Notes: generated by a model from the sequence alone, not told the origin. Shown: positions 24,680 to 33,733, numbered from the stretch's first letter. The stretch: DNA of 45,599 nt from Bacillota bacterium (GCA_023413555.1 JAEZPG010000066.1:1-45599), one strand, 5' to 3'. Numbers and translations: made by a program.

Positions 24680-25735
24680 ATGTTAAGAAACGAGACAAAA
24701 GTAATTCGAATTGGTGATAAATATATTGGTGGCGATTATCCACTTTTAATACAATCTATGACAAATACGAAGACAGAAGATGTGAAAGCAACCGTGGAAC
24801 AAATTCTTAGACTTGAGGATGCTGGTTGTGACATTATTCGTCTTGCAGTTCCTACAATGGAGGCAGCAGAAGCTTTTGGTCAAATAAAAAAGCATGTTCA
24901 CATTCCTATGGTGGCAGATATTCATTTTGATTATCGTCTCGCATTAGAAGCCATGAAGCATGGTGCTGATAAGATACGAATAAATCCTGGTAATATTGGT
25001 TCTGTTGAGCGAGTGAAAGCTGTTGTGGATATGGCTAAGGAAAAAGAAATTCCTATTCGAATCGGTGTCAATAGTGGTTCCTTAGAGAAACCAATTTTGG
25101 ATAAATACGGGAAAGTAACAGCGGAAGGGATCGTGGAAAGTGCCTTAGACAAGGTAACCATGATAGAGGATTTGGGCTATGATAATCTGGTGATTAGTAT
25201 TAAGTCTTCTAATGTATTAATGTGTGTGGAGGCTCATAAGTTGATAGCTAAAAAGACGTCCTATCCGCTTCATGTAGGTATCACGGAATCCGGAACCTTG
25301 CATTCTGGTAAGGTGAAGTCAAGTGTTGGTCTCGGAATTATCCTGAAAGAGGTTATTGGCAACACCATTCGTGTTTCTCTGACAGGAGATCCTGTCGAAG
25401 AGATAAAGACTGCTAAGGTTATTTTAAAGAGTTTAGACTTAAGAAAAGGTGGCGTAGAAGTGGTTTCTTGCCCAACCTGTGGAAGAACGCAGATCAACCT
25501 AATTCATCTTGCTAATCAAGTGGAGACTATGGTGCAAGGCTATGATTTGGACATAAAGGTAGCAGTAATGGGTTGCGTGGTAAATGGGCCTGGAGAGGCG
25601 AGGGAAGCCGATATCGGTGTTGCCGGAGGACGAGGAGAAGGTCTTATAATTAAAAAGGGTCAGGTAGTTAAAAAAGTTCCTGAGGCAGAATTGCTAAACG
25701 AACTCCGTCTAGAACTAGATCATTGGAAGAAGTAG
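24680..25735 (+). CDS. ispG: 4-hydroxy-3-methylbut-2-enyl diphosphate synthase (flavodoxin/ferredoxin)
   Basis: IspG is the [4Fe-4S] enzyme of the late MEP pathway that reduces cyclic MEcPP to HMBPP. This 351-residue bacterial short form has the TIM-barrel part up to about residue 255 (PLLIQSMTNTKTEDV, PMVADIHFDYRLAL, RINPGNIG) and a C-terminal cluster-binding domain. That domain has SCPTCGRT for two Cys ligands and GCVVNGPGEA for the third Cys and the Glu ligand. AAAGGAG precedes the ATG. It has its own promoter after the rseP terminator, and polC follows by 17 bases. Confidence 0.97.
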   Translation: MLRNETKVIRIGDKYIGGDYPLLIQSMTNTKTEDVKATVEQILRLEDAGCDIIRLAVPTMEAAEAFGQIKKHVHIPMVADIHFDYRLALEAMKHGADKIRINPGNIGSVERVKAVVDMAKEKEIPIRIGVNSGSLEKPILDKYGKVTAEGIVESALDKVTMIEDLGYDNLVISIKSSNVLMCVEAHKLIAKKTSYPLHVGITESGTLHSGKVKSSVGLGIILKEVIGNTIRVSLTGDPVEEIKTAKVILKSLDLRKGGVEVVSCPTCGRTQINLIHLANQVETMVQGYDLDIKVAVMGCVVNGPGEAREADIGVAGGRGEGLIIKKGQVVKKVPEAELLNELRLELDHWKK

Positions 25736-25752
25736 TATGAAGAGGGGAAACT

Positions 25753-28700
25753 ATGTTATTTTTTGATTCATTTGATCAATTTGATGTTCATCAAAAATTG
25801 GTGGAGCTGTTTCAGTTTGTGGAAGTAACAAAGGTTACCCTGAAACAGGCTACCAAAGTGATTACTATTCATATAGAAAGTGAAAATATTATTCCCTATC
25901 AGTATTTGAAGACCATGGAAAGACAGATGGAAAGAAGACTTTTTCCTGGTTGGGTTATAGAATTGAAAGAACATTATAGCCTAAAATACAACAATAATCT
26001 GTCTGAGGTAATGAAACGATATAAGAATACCTTAGGTGAAGAATTAAAGGAACAGAGTGCCATATTGTCCTTTTATATCAGTAATGAGCAGTACAAGATT
26101 AAAGATAACACAATAACGATTCAGATGGAGAATAATTTTATCTCTAAAACTTATTTTCAAACTTTGAATCAATTTCTGACTTCTGTGATGGAGGATAGGT
26201 TTGGGTTGAGTATCTTTGTGACACAGGAACTATACGAACCAGAGAAGAAAGAAGAAGAAGAGGATTATAATGCAGCCATGGCAAAGCACAGGCAGTTAAA
26301 GAAGGAAGAAGAAGCGGCCATAGCAGGAGAGCATCAGGAGGCAAATTCTCTAGAAAAGATAAGAAATGCAGAAAAAGTATCTTCTCATAAAGAAAGCCGT
26401 GTTAATCTTAGTAAAGCGAATGCAGGTTTTGGTGAGAAAAAAGAAACTGGTGGTTATAAAACTAAATTTGGAGACGACAGGAAAGGTCAATATATTCCTA
26501 AACGTAAATTGCCAGAAGATCCAAGTGTAGTATATGGACGTAATTTTGAAGGTGACCTAGTAGCGATTAATGATATTCAAGATGAGATTGGTGAAGTAGT
26601 CGTACATGGTAAGATCATAACTACAGAGGCTAGGGAGCTTCGGAATGAGAAAACACTGTTTATCTTTTCTCTTACCGATTTTACAGATAGTATCAGCGTG
26701 AAGTTGTTTTTGAATGCAGAGGAAGCGCCAAAGACAATGGAGGCACTGACTAAGGGTAATTTTGTGCTTTTAAAGGGGATGGCTATGTATGATAGCTACT
26801 CCAAAGAGATAAGCATTGGTTCCGTAGTGGGGATTAAGAAAACCTCTGACTTTACCACAAAACGTATGGACAATAGTGAAGAAAAGCGTGTTGAGCTTCA
26901 TTGTCATACAGTCATGAGTGATATGGATGCGGTTACCAATGTAAAACCGTTAATAAAACGTGCTTTAGAATGGGGACATCCTGCCATTGCTATCACAGAT
27001 CATGGAGTGGTGCAGTCCTTCCCAGAAGCCAATCACGCCATTGATAAGGATTCCCCACTAAAGATTATATATGGTATGGAAGCCTATCTGGTAGATGATA
27101 CGAAATTGATCGTAGAAAATGATAATGGACAAAGCTTAGATGCTCCTTGTGTTGTATTTGATCTAGAGACTACAGGCTTTGATTCCAGTATTAATCATAT
27201 TATAGAAATTGGTGCTGTAAAGGTGGTAAATGGCCAGATTGTGGACCGTTTTTCGACCTTTGTAAATCCAGGAGTCCAGATTCCAGGACGTATTACAGAA
27301 CTTACTAGTATTACAGATGAGGATGTAAAAGATGCTAGAGGCATCGAGGAGATTTTGCCTGAGTTCCTAGAATTTTGTAAAGACTGTATATTAGTAGCCC
27401 ACAATGCTTCTTTTGATGTAGGTTTTATTATGGCCAAGTGCAAGCTTCTTGATATTAAGGTTAATTATACAGTAGTAGATACCGTTGGTCTGGCTAGATA
27501 CTTACTACCAAACATTTCCAAATATAAATTGAATCTTGTCGCAAAGGAGCTTGGAATCTCTCTTGAGAACCATCACCGCGCAGTGGATGATGCAGAGGCT
27601 ACTGCTGAAATCTTTGTAAAGTTTATCGAAATGTTAAAAGAACAGGATATTACAACCTTGAAGGGAGTTAACGAAGCTGCTAAGCTTACCCCGGAGGCAA
27701 TCAAGAAGATGCCGACTTATCATGGAATTTTATTGGCGAAAAATGACACAGGGCGTGTCAATTTGTACAAACTGGTTTCCTTATCTCATATTGACTATTT
27801 TGCAAGACGGCCTAGAATACCAAAGAGTCTGTTATCAGAAAATAGGGAAGGTATAATCGTTGGTTCTGCTTGTGAAGCAGGAGAACTGTTTCAGGCTATT
27901 ATAAGAAATCAACCGGAGCAGGAGATTAAGCGTATTACTGATTTCTATGACTATCTGGAGATTCAGCCTCTTGGTAACAATGAATTTATGATAGAGAGTG
28001 ATAGATATGAGGTTAATTCTAAGGAAGATTTGATGGAATTAAATCGAAGAGTAATAGAATGTGGAGAACGGTATCACAAACCTGTGGTAGCAACCTGTGA
28101 TGCTCACTTTTTGGATCCAGAGGATGAGATATATAGAAGAGTTATTATGTTTGGCAAGGGCTTTAAAGATGCCGATAATCAACCACCTCTTTACTACCGT
28201 ACAACGGAGGAGATGTTAGAGGAGTTCGCTTACCTTGGTAGTGCAAAGGCCAGAGAGGTAGTTATTACAAACACCAACAAAATTGCAGATATGATAGAAA
28301 AAATAAGCCCTGTACGGCCGGATAAATGCCCTCCTGTCATAGAGGATTCTGATAAGACACTGCGTCGAATCTGTTATGACAAGGCTCATTCTATGTATGG
28401 TGAGGAACTGCCGGTTCAGGTATCTGATAGATTGGAACATGAGCTTCATTCCATTATCAGTAATGGGTTTGCTGTAATGTATATTATCGCCCAGAAGCTT
28501 GTTTGGAAATCCAATGAAGATGGTTATCTGGTAGGGTCCCGTGGTAGTGTTGGTTCTTCTTTTGTAGCTACAATGGCAGGTATTACAGAGGTTAATCCTC
28601 TTCCTGCTCATTATTACTGTGCAAAATGTCATTATTCAGACTTTACTTCAGAGGAGGTAAAGCGATTTGGTGGCAGTTCCGGTTGTGATATGCCGGACAA

Positions 28701-30228
28701 GAATTGCCCTGTTTGTGGGGAACCTCTTTGCAAAGATGGGCATGATATTCCCTTTGAGACCTTTCTTGGTTTCTATGGGGATAAGGAGCCAGATATCGAC
28801 CTTAACTTCTCAGGGGAGTATCAGAGTAAGGCTCATGATTATACAGAGGTTATTTTTGGCAAAGGTTATACGTTCCGCGCAGGAACCATAGGTACCCTAG
28901 CGGATAAGACAGCCTTTGGCTTCGTTAAGAATTATTATGAAGATCATGGAATTCGTAAGAGAAATGCAGAGATTGATCGAATTGTAGCTGGTTGCGTAGG
29001 TGTAAGAAGGACCACAGGACAGCATCCTGGTGGTATCATTGTTCTTCCACATGGTGAGGAAATCTATTCCTTTACTCCAGTGCAAAGACCTGCCAATGAT
29101 ATGTCTACCAAGACGGTTACCACTCATTTCGATTATCACTCGATTGACCATAACTTATTAAAGCTTGATATACTAGGACACGATGATCCTACCATGATTC
29201 GTATGTTAGAGGATTTAACGGGATTGGATGCAAAGCAGATTCGTTTCGATGATGAAAAGGTTTTGTCTCTGTTTGAAAGCCCTGATGCACTTGGAATCTC
29301 GAAAGAGGATCTGATAGACTGTGACCGTGGGAGTCTTGGTATTCCAGAGTTTGGTACAGATTTCGTTATGCAGATGCTTAGGGATACCAAGCCTAAAAGT
29401 TTTTCAGATTTGGTGCGTATCTCTGGACTTTCTCATGGTACAGATGTATGGTTAAACAATGCTCAGTACTTTATAGCCAACGGCAATTGTACACTGTCAA
29501 CAGCAATTTGTACCCGTGATGACATTATGATTTTCTTGATATATAAAGGGGTGGAAAATGGTCTTGCCTTTAAGATTATGGAAAGCGTTCGTAAGGGCAA
29601 GGGGCTTAAACCGGAGATGGAAGAAGCAATGAAGGCTCAAGGAGTGGAAGATTGGTACATTGAGTCTTGTAAACGTATAAAGTATATGTTCCCAAAAGCA
29701 CATGCTGTTGCCTATGTTATGATGGCTTTTCGTATTGCATACTTTAAGGTGTATTATCCGCTTGCTTATTACGCCGCCTATTTTAGTATTCGAGCTTCGT
29801 CCTTTAGCTATGAACTGATGTGTCAAGGCAGAAGTAAATTGGAATATTATATGGGGGATTATAAGAAAAGAAGTAATGAGTTGACGAAAAAAGAACAGGA
29901 TACCTATAAAGATATGCGTATTGTTCAGGAGATGTACGCCAGAGGCTTTGAGTTTTTGCCAATTGATATCTATAAATCAGAAGCTAAGGAGTTTAAGATT
30001 GTGGATGGAAAACTATTGCCTTCCCTTAGTACGATAGATGGGTTAGGAGAAAAGGCAGCAGAGGCAGTGGTAGATGCTGTGAAGGATGGCAAGTTTATAT
30101 CCAGGGATGACTTTAAGAATAGGACAAAAGTCAGTCAGTCTGTCATTGATTTGATGGTTGATTTGAACATTTTATCTGACTTACCGGCATCCAATCAGTT
30201 GTCGCTATTTGACAATATGAATTGGTAG
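25753..30228 (+). CDS. polC: DNA polymerase III PolC-type
   Basis: This 1491-residue replicative polymerase is typical of low-GC Gram-positives. Order of parts: an N-terminal domain with a charged linker (about 160-260), an OB-fold (about 275-370), a PHP start VELHCHTVMSDMD (about 380-392), then an inserted DEDDh proofreading exonuclease (FDLETTGF near 470, HNASFDVGF near 550, HHRAVDDAEA near 610), and the rest of PHP. The polymerase core includes YLVGSRGSVGSS near 920 and a Cys zinc site (CAKC...CDMPDKNCPVC, about 956-990). GDKEPDIDLNFSGEYQ near 1010-1025 carries the catalytic Asp pair, with GRTTGQHPGG-type residues further on. The ATG has GAGGGG upstream. It ends in a bidirectional terminator. 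Confidence 0.98.
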   Translation: MLFFDSFDQFDVHQKLVELFQFVEVTKVTLKQATKVITIHIESENIIPYQYLKTMERQMERRLFPGWVIELKEHYSLKYNNNLSEVMKRYKNTLGEELKEQSAILSFYISNEQYKIKDNTITIQMENNFISKTYFQTLNQFLTSVMEDRFGLSIFVTQELYEPEKKEEEEDYNAAMAKHRQLKKEEEAAIAGEHQEANSLEKIRNAEKVSSHKESRVNLSKANAGFGEKKETGGYKTKFGDDRKGQYIPKRKLPEDPSVVYGRNFEGDLVAINDIQDEIGEVVVHGKIITTEARELRNEKTLFIFSLTDFTDSISVKLFLNAEEAPKTMEALTKGNFVLLKGMAMYDSYSKEISIGSVVGIKKTSDFTTKRMDNSEEKRVELHCHTVMSDMDAVTNVKPLIKRALEWGHPAIAITDHGVVQSFPEANHAIDKDSPLKIIYGMEAYLVDDTKLIVENDNGQSLDAPCVVFDLETTGFDSSINHIIEIGAVKVVNGQIVDRFSTFVNPGVQIPGRITELTSITDEDVKDARGIEEILPEFLEFCKDCILVAHNASFDVGFIMAKCKLLDIKVNYTVVDTVGLARYLLPNISKYKLNLVAKELGISLENHHRAVDDAEATAEIFVKFIEMLKEQDITTLKGVNEAAKLTPEAIKKMPTYHGILLAKNDTGRVNLYKLVSLSHIDYFARRPRIPKSLLSENREGIIVGSACEAGELFQAIIRNQPEQEIKRITDFYDYLEIQPLGNNEFMIESDRYEVNSKEDLMELNRRVIECGERYHKPVVATCDAHFLDPEDEIYRRVIMFGKGFKDADNQPPLYYRTTEEMLEEFAYLGSAKAREVVITNTNKIADMIEKISPVRPDKCPPVIEDSDKTLRRICYDKAHSMYGEELPVQVSDRLEHELHSIISNGFAVMYIIAQKLVWKSNEDGYLVGSRGSVGSSFVATMAGITEVNPLPAHYYCAKCHYSDFTSEEVKRFGGSSGCDMPDKNCPVCGEPLCKDGHDIPFETFLGFYGDKEPDIDLNFSGEYQSKAHDYTEVIFGKGYTFRAGTIGTLADKTAFGFVKNYYEDHGIRKRNAEIDRIVAGCVGVRRTTGQHPGGIIVLPHGEEIYSFTPVQRPANDMSTKTVTTHFDYHSIDHNLLKLDILGHDDPTMIRMLEDLTGLDAKQIRFDDEKVLSLFESPDALGISKEDLIDCDRGSLGIPEFGTDFVMQMLRDTKPKSFSDLVRISGLSHGTDVWLNNAQYFIANGNCTLSTAICTRDDIMIFLIYKGVENGLAFKIMESVRKGKGLKPEMEEAMKAQGVEDWYIESCKRIKYMFPKAHAVAYVMMAFRIAYFKVYYPLAYYAAYFSIRASSFSYELMCQGRSKLEYYMGDYKKRSNELTKKEQDTYKDMRIVQEMYARGFEFLPIDIYKSEAKEFKIVDGKLLPSLSTIDGLGEKAAEAVVDAVKDGKFISRDDFKNRTKVSQSVIDLMVDLNILSDLPASNQLSLFDNMNW

Positions 30229-30249
30229 GAGTTTTGTATCACAACATAG

Positions 30250-30297
30250 AAAAAAGTGTCTTTGCCATTAGTATTGTAAGAGCAAAGACACTTTTTC
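30250..30297. terminator. Bidirectional terminator between polC and the HTH gene
   Basis: AAAAAGTGTCTTTGC (30251-30265) is perfectly complementary to GCAAAGACACTTTTT (30282-30296). A and T runs on both sides serve both convergent genes. Confidence 0.9.
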
Positions 30298-30298
30298 T

Positions 30299-30703
30299 TT
30301 ATTCTGATGGTTGATTGACAATTGTCGCTAATCGTATTGTTTCGCTTGGAACCTGATTAGTAGATAACCATTCTATATTCTCTACATCCATGTTTGCTTT
30401 GATGGAGTCAGGAATATGAATTTCTACAATTTCGTTTATGTCATGAATACGTAAAGTTGTCATTAATAAGGTTAAATGATGCAGGTTGATGGAGTTCTTC
30501 TTACCTAACATCATATCGGAGATGGTAGCCAAACGAAGTCCGGATAAGGCTGAAAGTTTACGTACGGTTAGATTGCGTTCTCTCATTCTGTCAGCCAGTT
30601 TGAAATAGTAGCAGATTCCCTGTTGTTCCAATTCCTTGTCGATGTCACCATAAGAGCCTGCCATTCTCTGATGTTCATTTTGGGAGATAGTAACTTTTTT
30701 CAT
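30299..30703 (-). CDS. XRE/Cro-CI family HTH transcriptional regulator
   Basis: This 134-residue protein has a helix-turn-helix (about 35-90). YYFKLADRMRERNLTVRKLSALSGLRLATISDMMLGKK reads as helix 1, helices 2-3 (LTVRKLSALSG...ATISDMM) and the turn before NSINLHHLTLLMTTL, the HTH_26-type arrangement. The C-terminal 40 residues are acidic and unrecognised. AGGTG lies 5 bases before the ATG. It converges on polC and shares its terminator. The target genes are not evident; the nearest upstream gene on this strand is tRNA-Glu. Confidence 0.8.
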   Translation of the reverse strand: MKKVTISQNEHQRMAGSYGDIDKELEQQGICYYFKLADRMRERNLTVRKLSALSGLRLATISDMMLGKKNSINLHHLTLLMTTLRIHDINEIVEIHIPDSIKANMDVENIEWLSTNQVPSETIRLATIVNQPSE

Positions 30704-30871
30704 ATGTTCACCTATATCTAATATTAAGGCTAGATAGCCTGCACATTCTATTGTAAATGCAAGTGCTTTAGAATTCTATTGGTAATAGTTGGATAATCTA
30801 TCACCTCGTATCATCGGTCGTTACTAATTCCTATCATAAGAGCACTACCTGCTTGGCTCATTATTTGCAAC

Positions 30872-30903
30872 AAAAAAGGCAATCCATAAAGGATTACCTT
30901 TTT
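30872..30903 (-). terminator. Terminator of tRNA-Glu
   Basis: On the minus strand AAAGGTAATCC pairs with GGATTGCCTTT around TTTAT, followed by a T run (to 30872). It lies about 30 bases after the tRNA 3' end. Confidence 0.8.
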
Positions 30904-30933
30904 CGGGGTTGGGCTGTTATAGAAAACAGTCAA

Positions 30934-31005
30934 TAGCCTGTAGGGGAATCGAACCCCTGATTCCGCCGTGAGAGGGCGGCGTCTTAACCTCTTGACCAAC
31001 AGGCC
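30934..31005 (-). tRNA. tRNA-Glu (anticodon CTC)
   Basis: Read on the minus strand, the 72-base cloverleaf starts GGCCTGTTGGTCAAGAGG. The anticodon arm is CCGCC-CTCTCAC-GGCGG, which puts CTC at positions 34-36. The T arm is AGGGG-TTCGATT-CCCCT and the acceptor end is ACAGGCT plus discriminator A. Identity elements match Firmicute tRNA-Glu. The first acceptor pair is G-U, and CCA is not encoded. A TTG-start open frame across this locus is spurious. Confidence 0.95.
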
Positions 31006-31021
31006 GTGCTGAACAATAGTT

Positions 31022-31050
31022 ATTATATATGATAGAAAATGAAATTGCAA
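31022..31050 (-). promoter_or_regulatory. Promoter of tRNA-Glu
   Basis: Minus strand: TTGCAA (31050-31045), 17-base spacer, TATAAT (31027-31022), 16 bases before the tRNA 5' end. Confidence 0.8.
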
Positions 31051-31107
31051 GTATTATTTTATTAATTTTTCAAATTTTTTTAAAATCAGACACATTTCAT
31101 CATTTCG

Positions 31108-31197
31108 CTAGGTGTCATATCGCTGTAATAGGGCGCCTCCGATGATTTCAGGGCCTGCATGGTAGCTTGTGATAGAACCAATCAAAGTAATATTATA
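31108..31197 (-). other. Unexplained GC-richer patch with a short open frame
   Basis: This patch of about 90 bases is clearly richer in G and C than the AT-rich DNA around it. On the minus strand it is open for 29 codons. It contains the stretch ITSYHAGPEIIGGALL, which loosely resembles the GxxIxxHxGPxxxG ending of DegV-type lipid-binding proteins. There is no convincing start or ribosome binding site, so a gene remnant is the simplest reading, with low certainty. Confidence 0.2.
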
Positions 31198-31261
31198 TTA
31201 CCTTCTGTCCTTCCTATTTAGATAGAAATATAAGAGCTTTCATATTATATATAAAATATAC

Positions 31262-31290
31262 TTGCAATTAGTATGGAATAATGTTACAAT
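31262..31290 (+). promoter_or_regulatory. Promoter of the rimP-nusA-infB operon
   Basis: TTGCAA (31262-31267), 17-base spacer, TACAAT (31285-31290). Transcription from about 31297 gives a leader of about 225 bases before rimP. Confidence 0.75.
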
Positions 31291-31296
31291 GAATTT

Positions 31297-31520
31297 GTAG
31301 TTATTATACAGCTTATTGCAAGGAGTGGATTTTTTACATCCACTCCTTGTATTATGTGTGCTATCAATGAGTCTAATTGGCTCATGCTTGCAAATCAGCT
31401 AGTTTGACTACGATTTATTTAAATAAAACTAGCTTTTTTAGTATGAAGCTAGTTTATTATGTAAAACTAGTAAGGGAAATATAAACTACGTAAAATTGAA
31501 TATGGAAAAGAGGAATGAAT
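31297..31520 (+). promoter_or_regulatory. Attenuator-like leader of the nusA operon
   Basis: A perfect 12-bp hairpin lies at 31319-31349 (CAAGGAGTGGAT / ATCCACTCCTTG). After it, four copies of one sequence family alternate in sense: AGCTAGTTT (31397-31405), AAACTAGCT (31426-31434), AGCTAGTTT (31447-31455) and AAACTAG (31464-31470). Copy 2 with copy 1 makes an intrinsic terminator with TTTTTT. Copy 2 with copy 3 would prevent it. In Bacillus subtilis the equivalent rimP(ylxS)-nusA leader is known to terminate in a NusA-dependent way for autoregulation. The same logic is inferred here. Confidence 0.65.
31397..31439 (+). terminator. Leader terminator upstream of rimP
   Basis: AGCTAGTTT (31397-31405) pairs with AAACTAGCT (31426-31434). 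An inner TTTATTTAAATAAA self-complementary segment and a T run to 31439 complete it. It sits about 80 bases before the rimP start, so it must be bypassed for operon expression. Confidence 0.75.
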
Positions 31521-31988
31521 ATGACGAAAAGAGAAGAATATGAAGCAAAGACAGAAGCTTTAGTCATGCCCCTGATTGAGAACAACCATTTTGAATTGGT
31601 GGATGTAGAATATGTAAGGGAAGGTGCTAACTGGTTCTTACGTGTCTATATTGACAAGGAGGGTGGAATTACTGTAGATGATTGTGAGCTTATCAGTCGG
31701 GCTTTAAGTGATCTTCTGGACAAGGAAGATTATATTCCGGATGCTTATATCTTAGAAGTCAGTTCCCCAGGTTTAGGAAGACAATTAAAGAAGGATAAGG
31801 ATTTTTTGCGTAGCATTGGCGAGGTAATTGAGCTAAAGCTATATAAAGCCATAAATAAACAGAAAGAATTTGAAGGTATTTTGCTTTCATTTGATGAAAA
31901 TAGCTTGTCGATTGAGTTAGAGGATGGTAGCCAAGAATGTTTCCAAAGAGCAGATATTGCAATGGTTCGTTTGGCACTTGATTTTTAA
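31521..31988 (+). CDS. rimP: Ribosome maturation factor RimP
   Basis: This 155-residue factor is needed for 30S subunit assembly and binds the S12 region. The N-terminal domain contains FELVDVEYVREGANWFLRVYID (two family strands) followed by the ITVDDCELISRALSDLLD helix. ILEVSSPGLGRQLKKDKDF is the strongest family signature, and a C-terminal Sm-like domain follows. An in-frame ATG lies 6 bases upstream but would be 1 base from the AGAGG; the ATG at 31521 has correct 7-base spacing. It is the first gene of the nusA-infB operon. Confidence 0.96.
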   Translation: MTKREEYEAKTEALVMPLIENNHFELVDVEYVREGANWFLRVYIDKEGGITVDDCELISRALSDLLDKEDYIPDAYILEVSSPGLGRQLKKDKDFLRSIGEVIELKLYKAINKQKEFEGILLSFDENSLSIELEDGSQECFQRADIAMVRLALDF

Positions 31989-32015
31989 TAGAAGAATTTG
32001 TAGGAGGATAAAACA

Positions 32016-33074
32016 ATGGCAAAGAATAGTGAACTAATCGATGCTTTAGAACAAATTGAGAAAGAAAAAAATATTAGTAAAGAGATTTTACTAGAGGCAA
32101 TTGAGAATTCACTGGTAGCTGCATGTAAGAATCAATATGGAAAGGCAGATAACATCAAGGTATCTATTGATCGTACTACTGGAGATGTAAAAGTATTTGC
32201 TGAAAAAGAAATCGTAGAGCAGGTGGAAGATCCTGTTTTACAAATCAGTAGAGAAGAAGGAATTCTTAAGTTTCCTAAGTTTCATGTGGGTGACGTGGTA
32301 CAGGTAGAGGTTACTCCTAAGAACTTTGGACGTATTGCTGCACAAAAAGCGAAACAGGTAGTGGTACAGAAGATTCGCGAAGAAGAGAGAAAAGTATTAT
32401 TTGACTTGTACTATGAAAAAGAGAAGGATATTGTTACTGGAATTGTTCAGAGATACGTTGGCTATAACGTAAGCATTAATCTGGGCAAGGTGGATGCTAT
32501 TCTAACAGAAAATGAGCAGGTAAAGGGAGAACGTTTCCGTCCAACGGAACGTATTAAACTATATGTGCTAGAAGTTAAGGATACTACAAAGGGACCTAAG
32601 ATTACAGTATCTAGAACACACCCAGAACTTGTAAAGCGACTGTTTGAAGCAGAAGTAACAGAAGTTAAGGATGGTACAGTAGAAATTAAGAGCATTGCTA
32701 GAGAAGCGGGTTCAAGAACTAAGATGGCGGTTGCTTCTAATAACTATGATGTGGATCCTGTTGGTGCTTGTGTAGGTATGAATGGAGCCAGAGTGAATGC
32801 TATCGTAAATGAGCTTAGAGGAGAAAAGATTGATATTATCAATTGGAGTGATGATCCTGCCATTTTAATTCAGAATGCTTTAAGTCCTGCTAAGGTAGTT
32901 AGTGTAACTGTAGATCCAGAGGAAAAGAGTGCAAAAGTAATTGTACCGGATTATCAACTATCCCTTGCTATCGGTAAAGAAGGACAGAATGCTAGATTAG
33001 CTGCCAGACTTACTGGATATAAGATTGATATTAAAAGTGAATCCCAGGTAGATGGGTATATTGATGAAGAATAA
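32016..33074 (+). CDS. nusA: Transcription termination/antitermination factor NusA
   Basis: NusA binds RNA polymerase and nascent RNA and modulates pausing, intrinsic termination and antitermination. This 352-residue form has the N-terminal polymerase-binding domain (about 1-125), an S1 domain (about 135-200, GIVQRYVGYNVSINLG) and two KH domains. The first KH contains the linker SRTKMAVASNN and DPVGACVGMNGARVNAI; the second contains LAIGKEGQNARLAARLTGYKIDI. It lacks the acidic repeats of E. coli NusA, as in Bacillus. AGGAGG precedes the ATG. It is the likely autoregulator of the leader at 31297-31520. Confidence 0.98.
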   Translation: MAKNSELIDALEQIEKEKNISKEILLEAIENSLVAACKNQYGKADNIKVSIDRTTGDVKVFAEKEIVEQVEDPVLQISREEGILKFPKFHVGDVVQVEVTPKNFGRIAAQKAKQVVVQKIREEERKVLFDLYYEKEKDIVTGIVQRYVGYNVSINLGKVDAILTENEQVKGERFRPTERIKLYVLEVKDTTKGPKITVSRTHPELVKRLFEAEVTEVKDGTVEIKSIAREAGSRTKMAVASNNYDVDPVGACVGMNGARVNAIVNELRGEKIDIINWSDDPAILIQNALSPAKVVSVTVDPEEKSAKVIVPDYQLSLAIGKEGQNARLAARLTGYKIDIKSESQVDGYIDEE

Positions 33075-33096
33075 GATGTAATGAAAAGAGGTTGCG

Positions 33097-33372
33097 ATGA
33101 GTATGAAAAAGATACCTTTACGTCAGTGCACAGGCTGCGGGGAAATGAAGAGTAAAAAGGAGTTAATCCGCGTCATCAAGACCCCTGAAGACGACATTAT
33201 AATCGACGCAACAGGAAAGAAAAATGGACGTGGAGCATATCTATGTTGTTCTCTGGAATGCTTTAATAAAGCGGCCAAGAAAAAGGCCCTAGATCGTTCC
33301 TTAAAAGTGAACATACCGGAAGAAATCTATACGGAACTAGAAAAGGAGCTGAAGGAACTTGGCGCACAATAA
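33097..33372 (+). CDS. ylxR: YlxR (DUF448) RNA-binding protein
   Basis: The conserved core of this 91-residue protein is RQCTGCGEMKSKKELIRV near the start, followed by the basic GKKNGRGAYLC strand segment and an ECFNKAAKKKALDRSL helix. The family binds RNA; in Bacillus it has been linked to RNase P modulation (RnpM). The C-C pair in CTGCG and the later CCSLEC are typical. It lies between nusA and ylxQ, the universal order in Firmicutes. Its 3' end overlaps ylxQ by 14 bases. Confidence 0.95.
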   Translation: MSMKKIPLRQCTGCGEMKSKKELIRVIKTPEDDIIIDATGKKNGRGAYLCCSLECFNKAAKKKALDRSLKVNIPEEIYTELEKELKELGAQ

Positions 33373-33670
33373 AGTTTTATCTTATATAGGTCTTGCTACA
33401 AAAGCTGGAAAGCTTGTTAGTGGTGAGTTTATGACAGAGAAAGCTGTAAAGGAAGGCAGAGCTGCTCTTGTAATTGTAGCTCAGGATGCCTCTGATAATA
33501 CAAAGAAGATGTTCACCAATATGTGTTCATTTTATCATGTCCCAATTGTTGTTATTGAGGAGAAGGAAATCTTAGGTCACGCTATGGGTAAGCAGTTTAG
33601 AGCTTCTTTGGCGATTACAGACACAGGATTTGCTGACGCTATTAGAAAGCAATTGGAGAAGGAACTGTAA
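33359..33670 (+). CDS. ylxQ: L7Ae-family ribosomal/K-turn binding protein YlxQ
   Basis: The L7Ae fold of this 103-residue protein is seen in YIGLATKAGKLVSGEFMTEKAVKEGRA (about 9-35) and LVIVAQDASDNTKKMF, followed by VPIVVIEEKEILGHAMGK. Such proteins bind kink-turn RNA. The start codon is TTG at 33359, inside the ylxR reading frame, with GGAG 10 bases upstream. The 14-base overlap suggests translational coupling. This short form is standard for the nusA-infB operon. Confidence 0.92.
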   Translation: MAHNKVLSYIGLATKAGKLVSGEFMTEKAVKEGRAALVIVAQDASDNTKKMFTNMCSFYHVPIVVIEEKEILGHAMGKQFRASLAITDTGFADAIRKQLEKEL

Positions 33671-33733
33671 ACGAACGAAAGAACTCAAACGGGGAATTAT
33701 AATTTCCTGTGCCAGGAAAGGATTGGTGGAAGT

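Noticed and set aside
30811..31050. 79-residue minus-strand open frame over the tRNA locus
   Set aside because: It runs straight through tRNA-Glu, its terminator and its promoter; no ribosome binding site or protein family.
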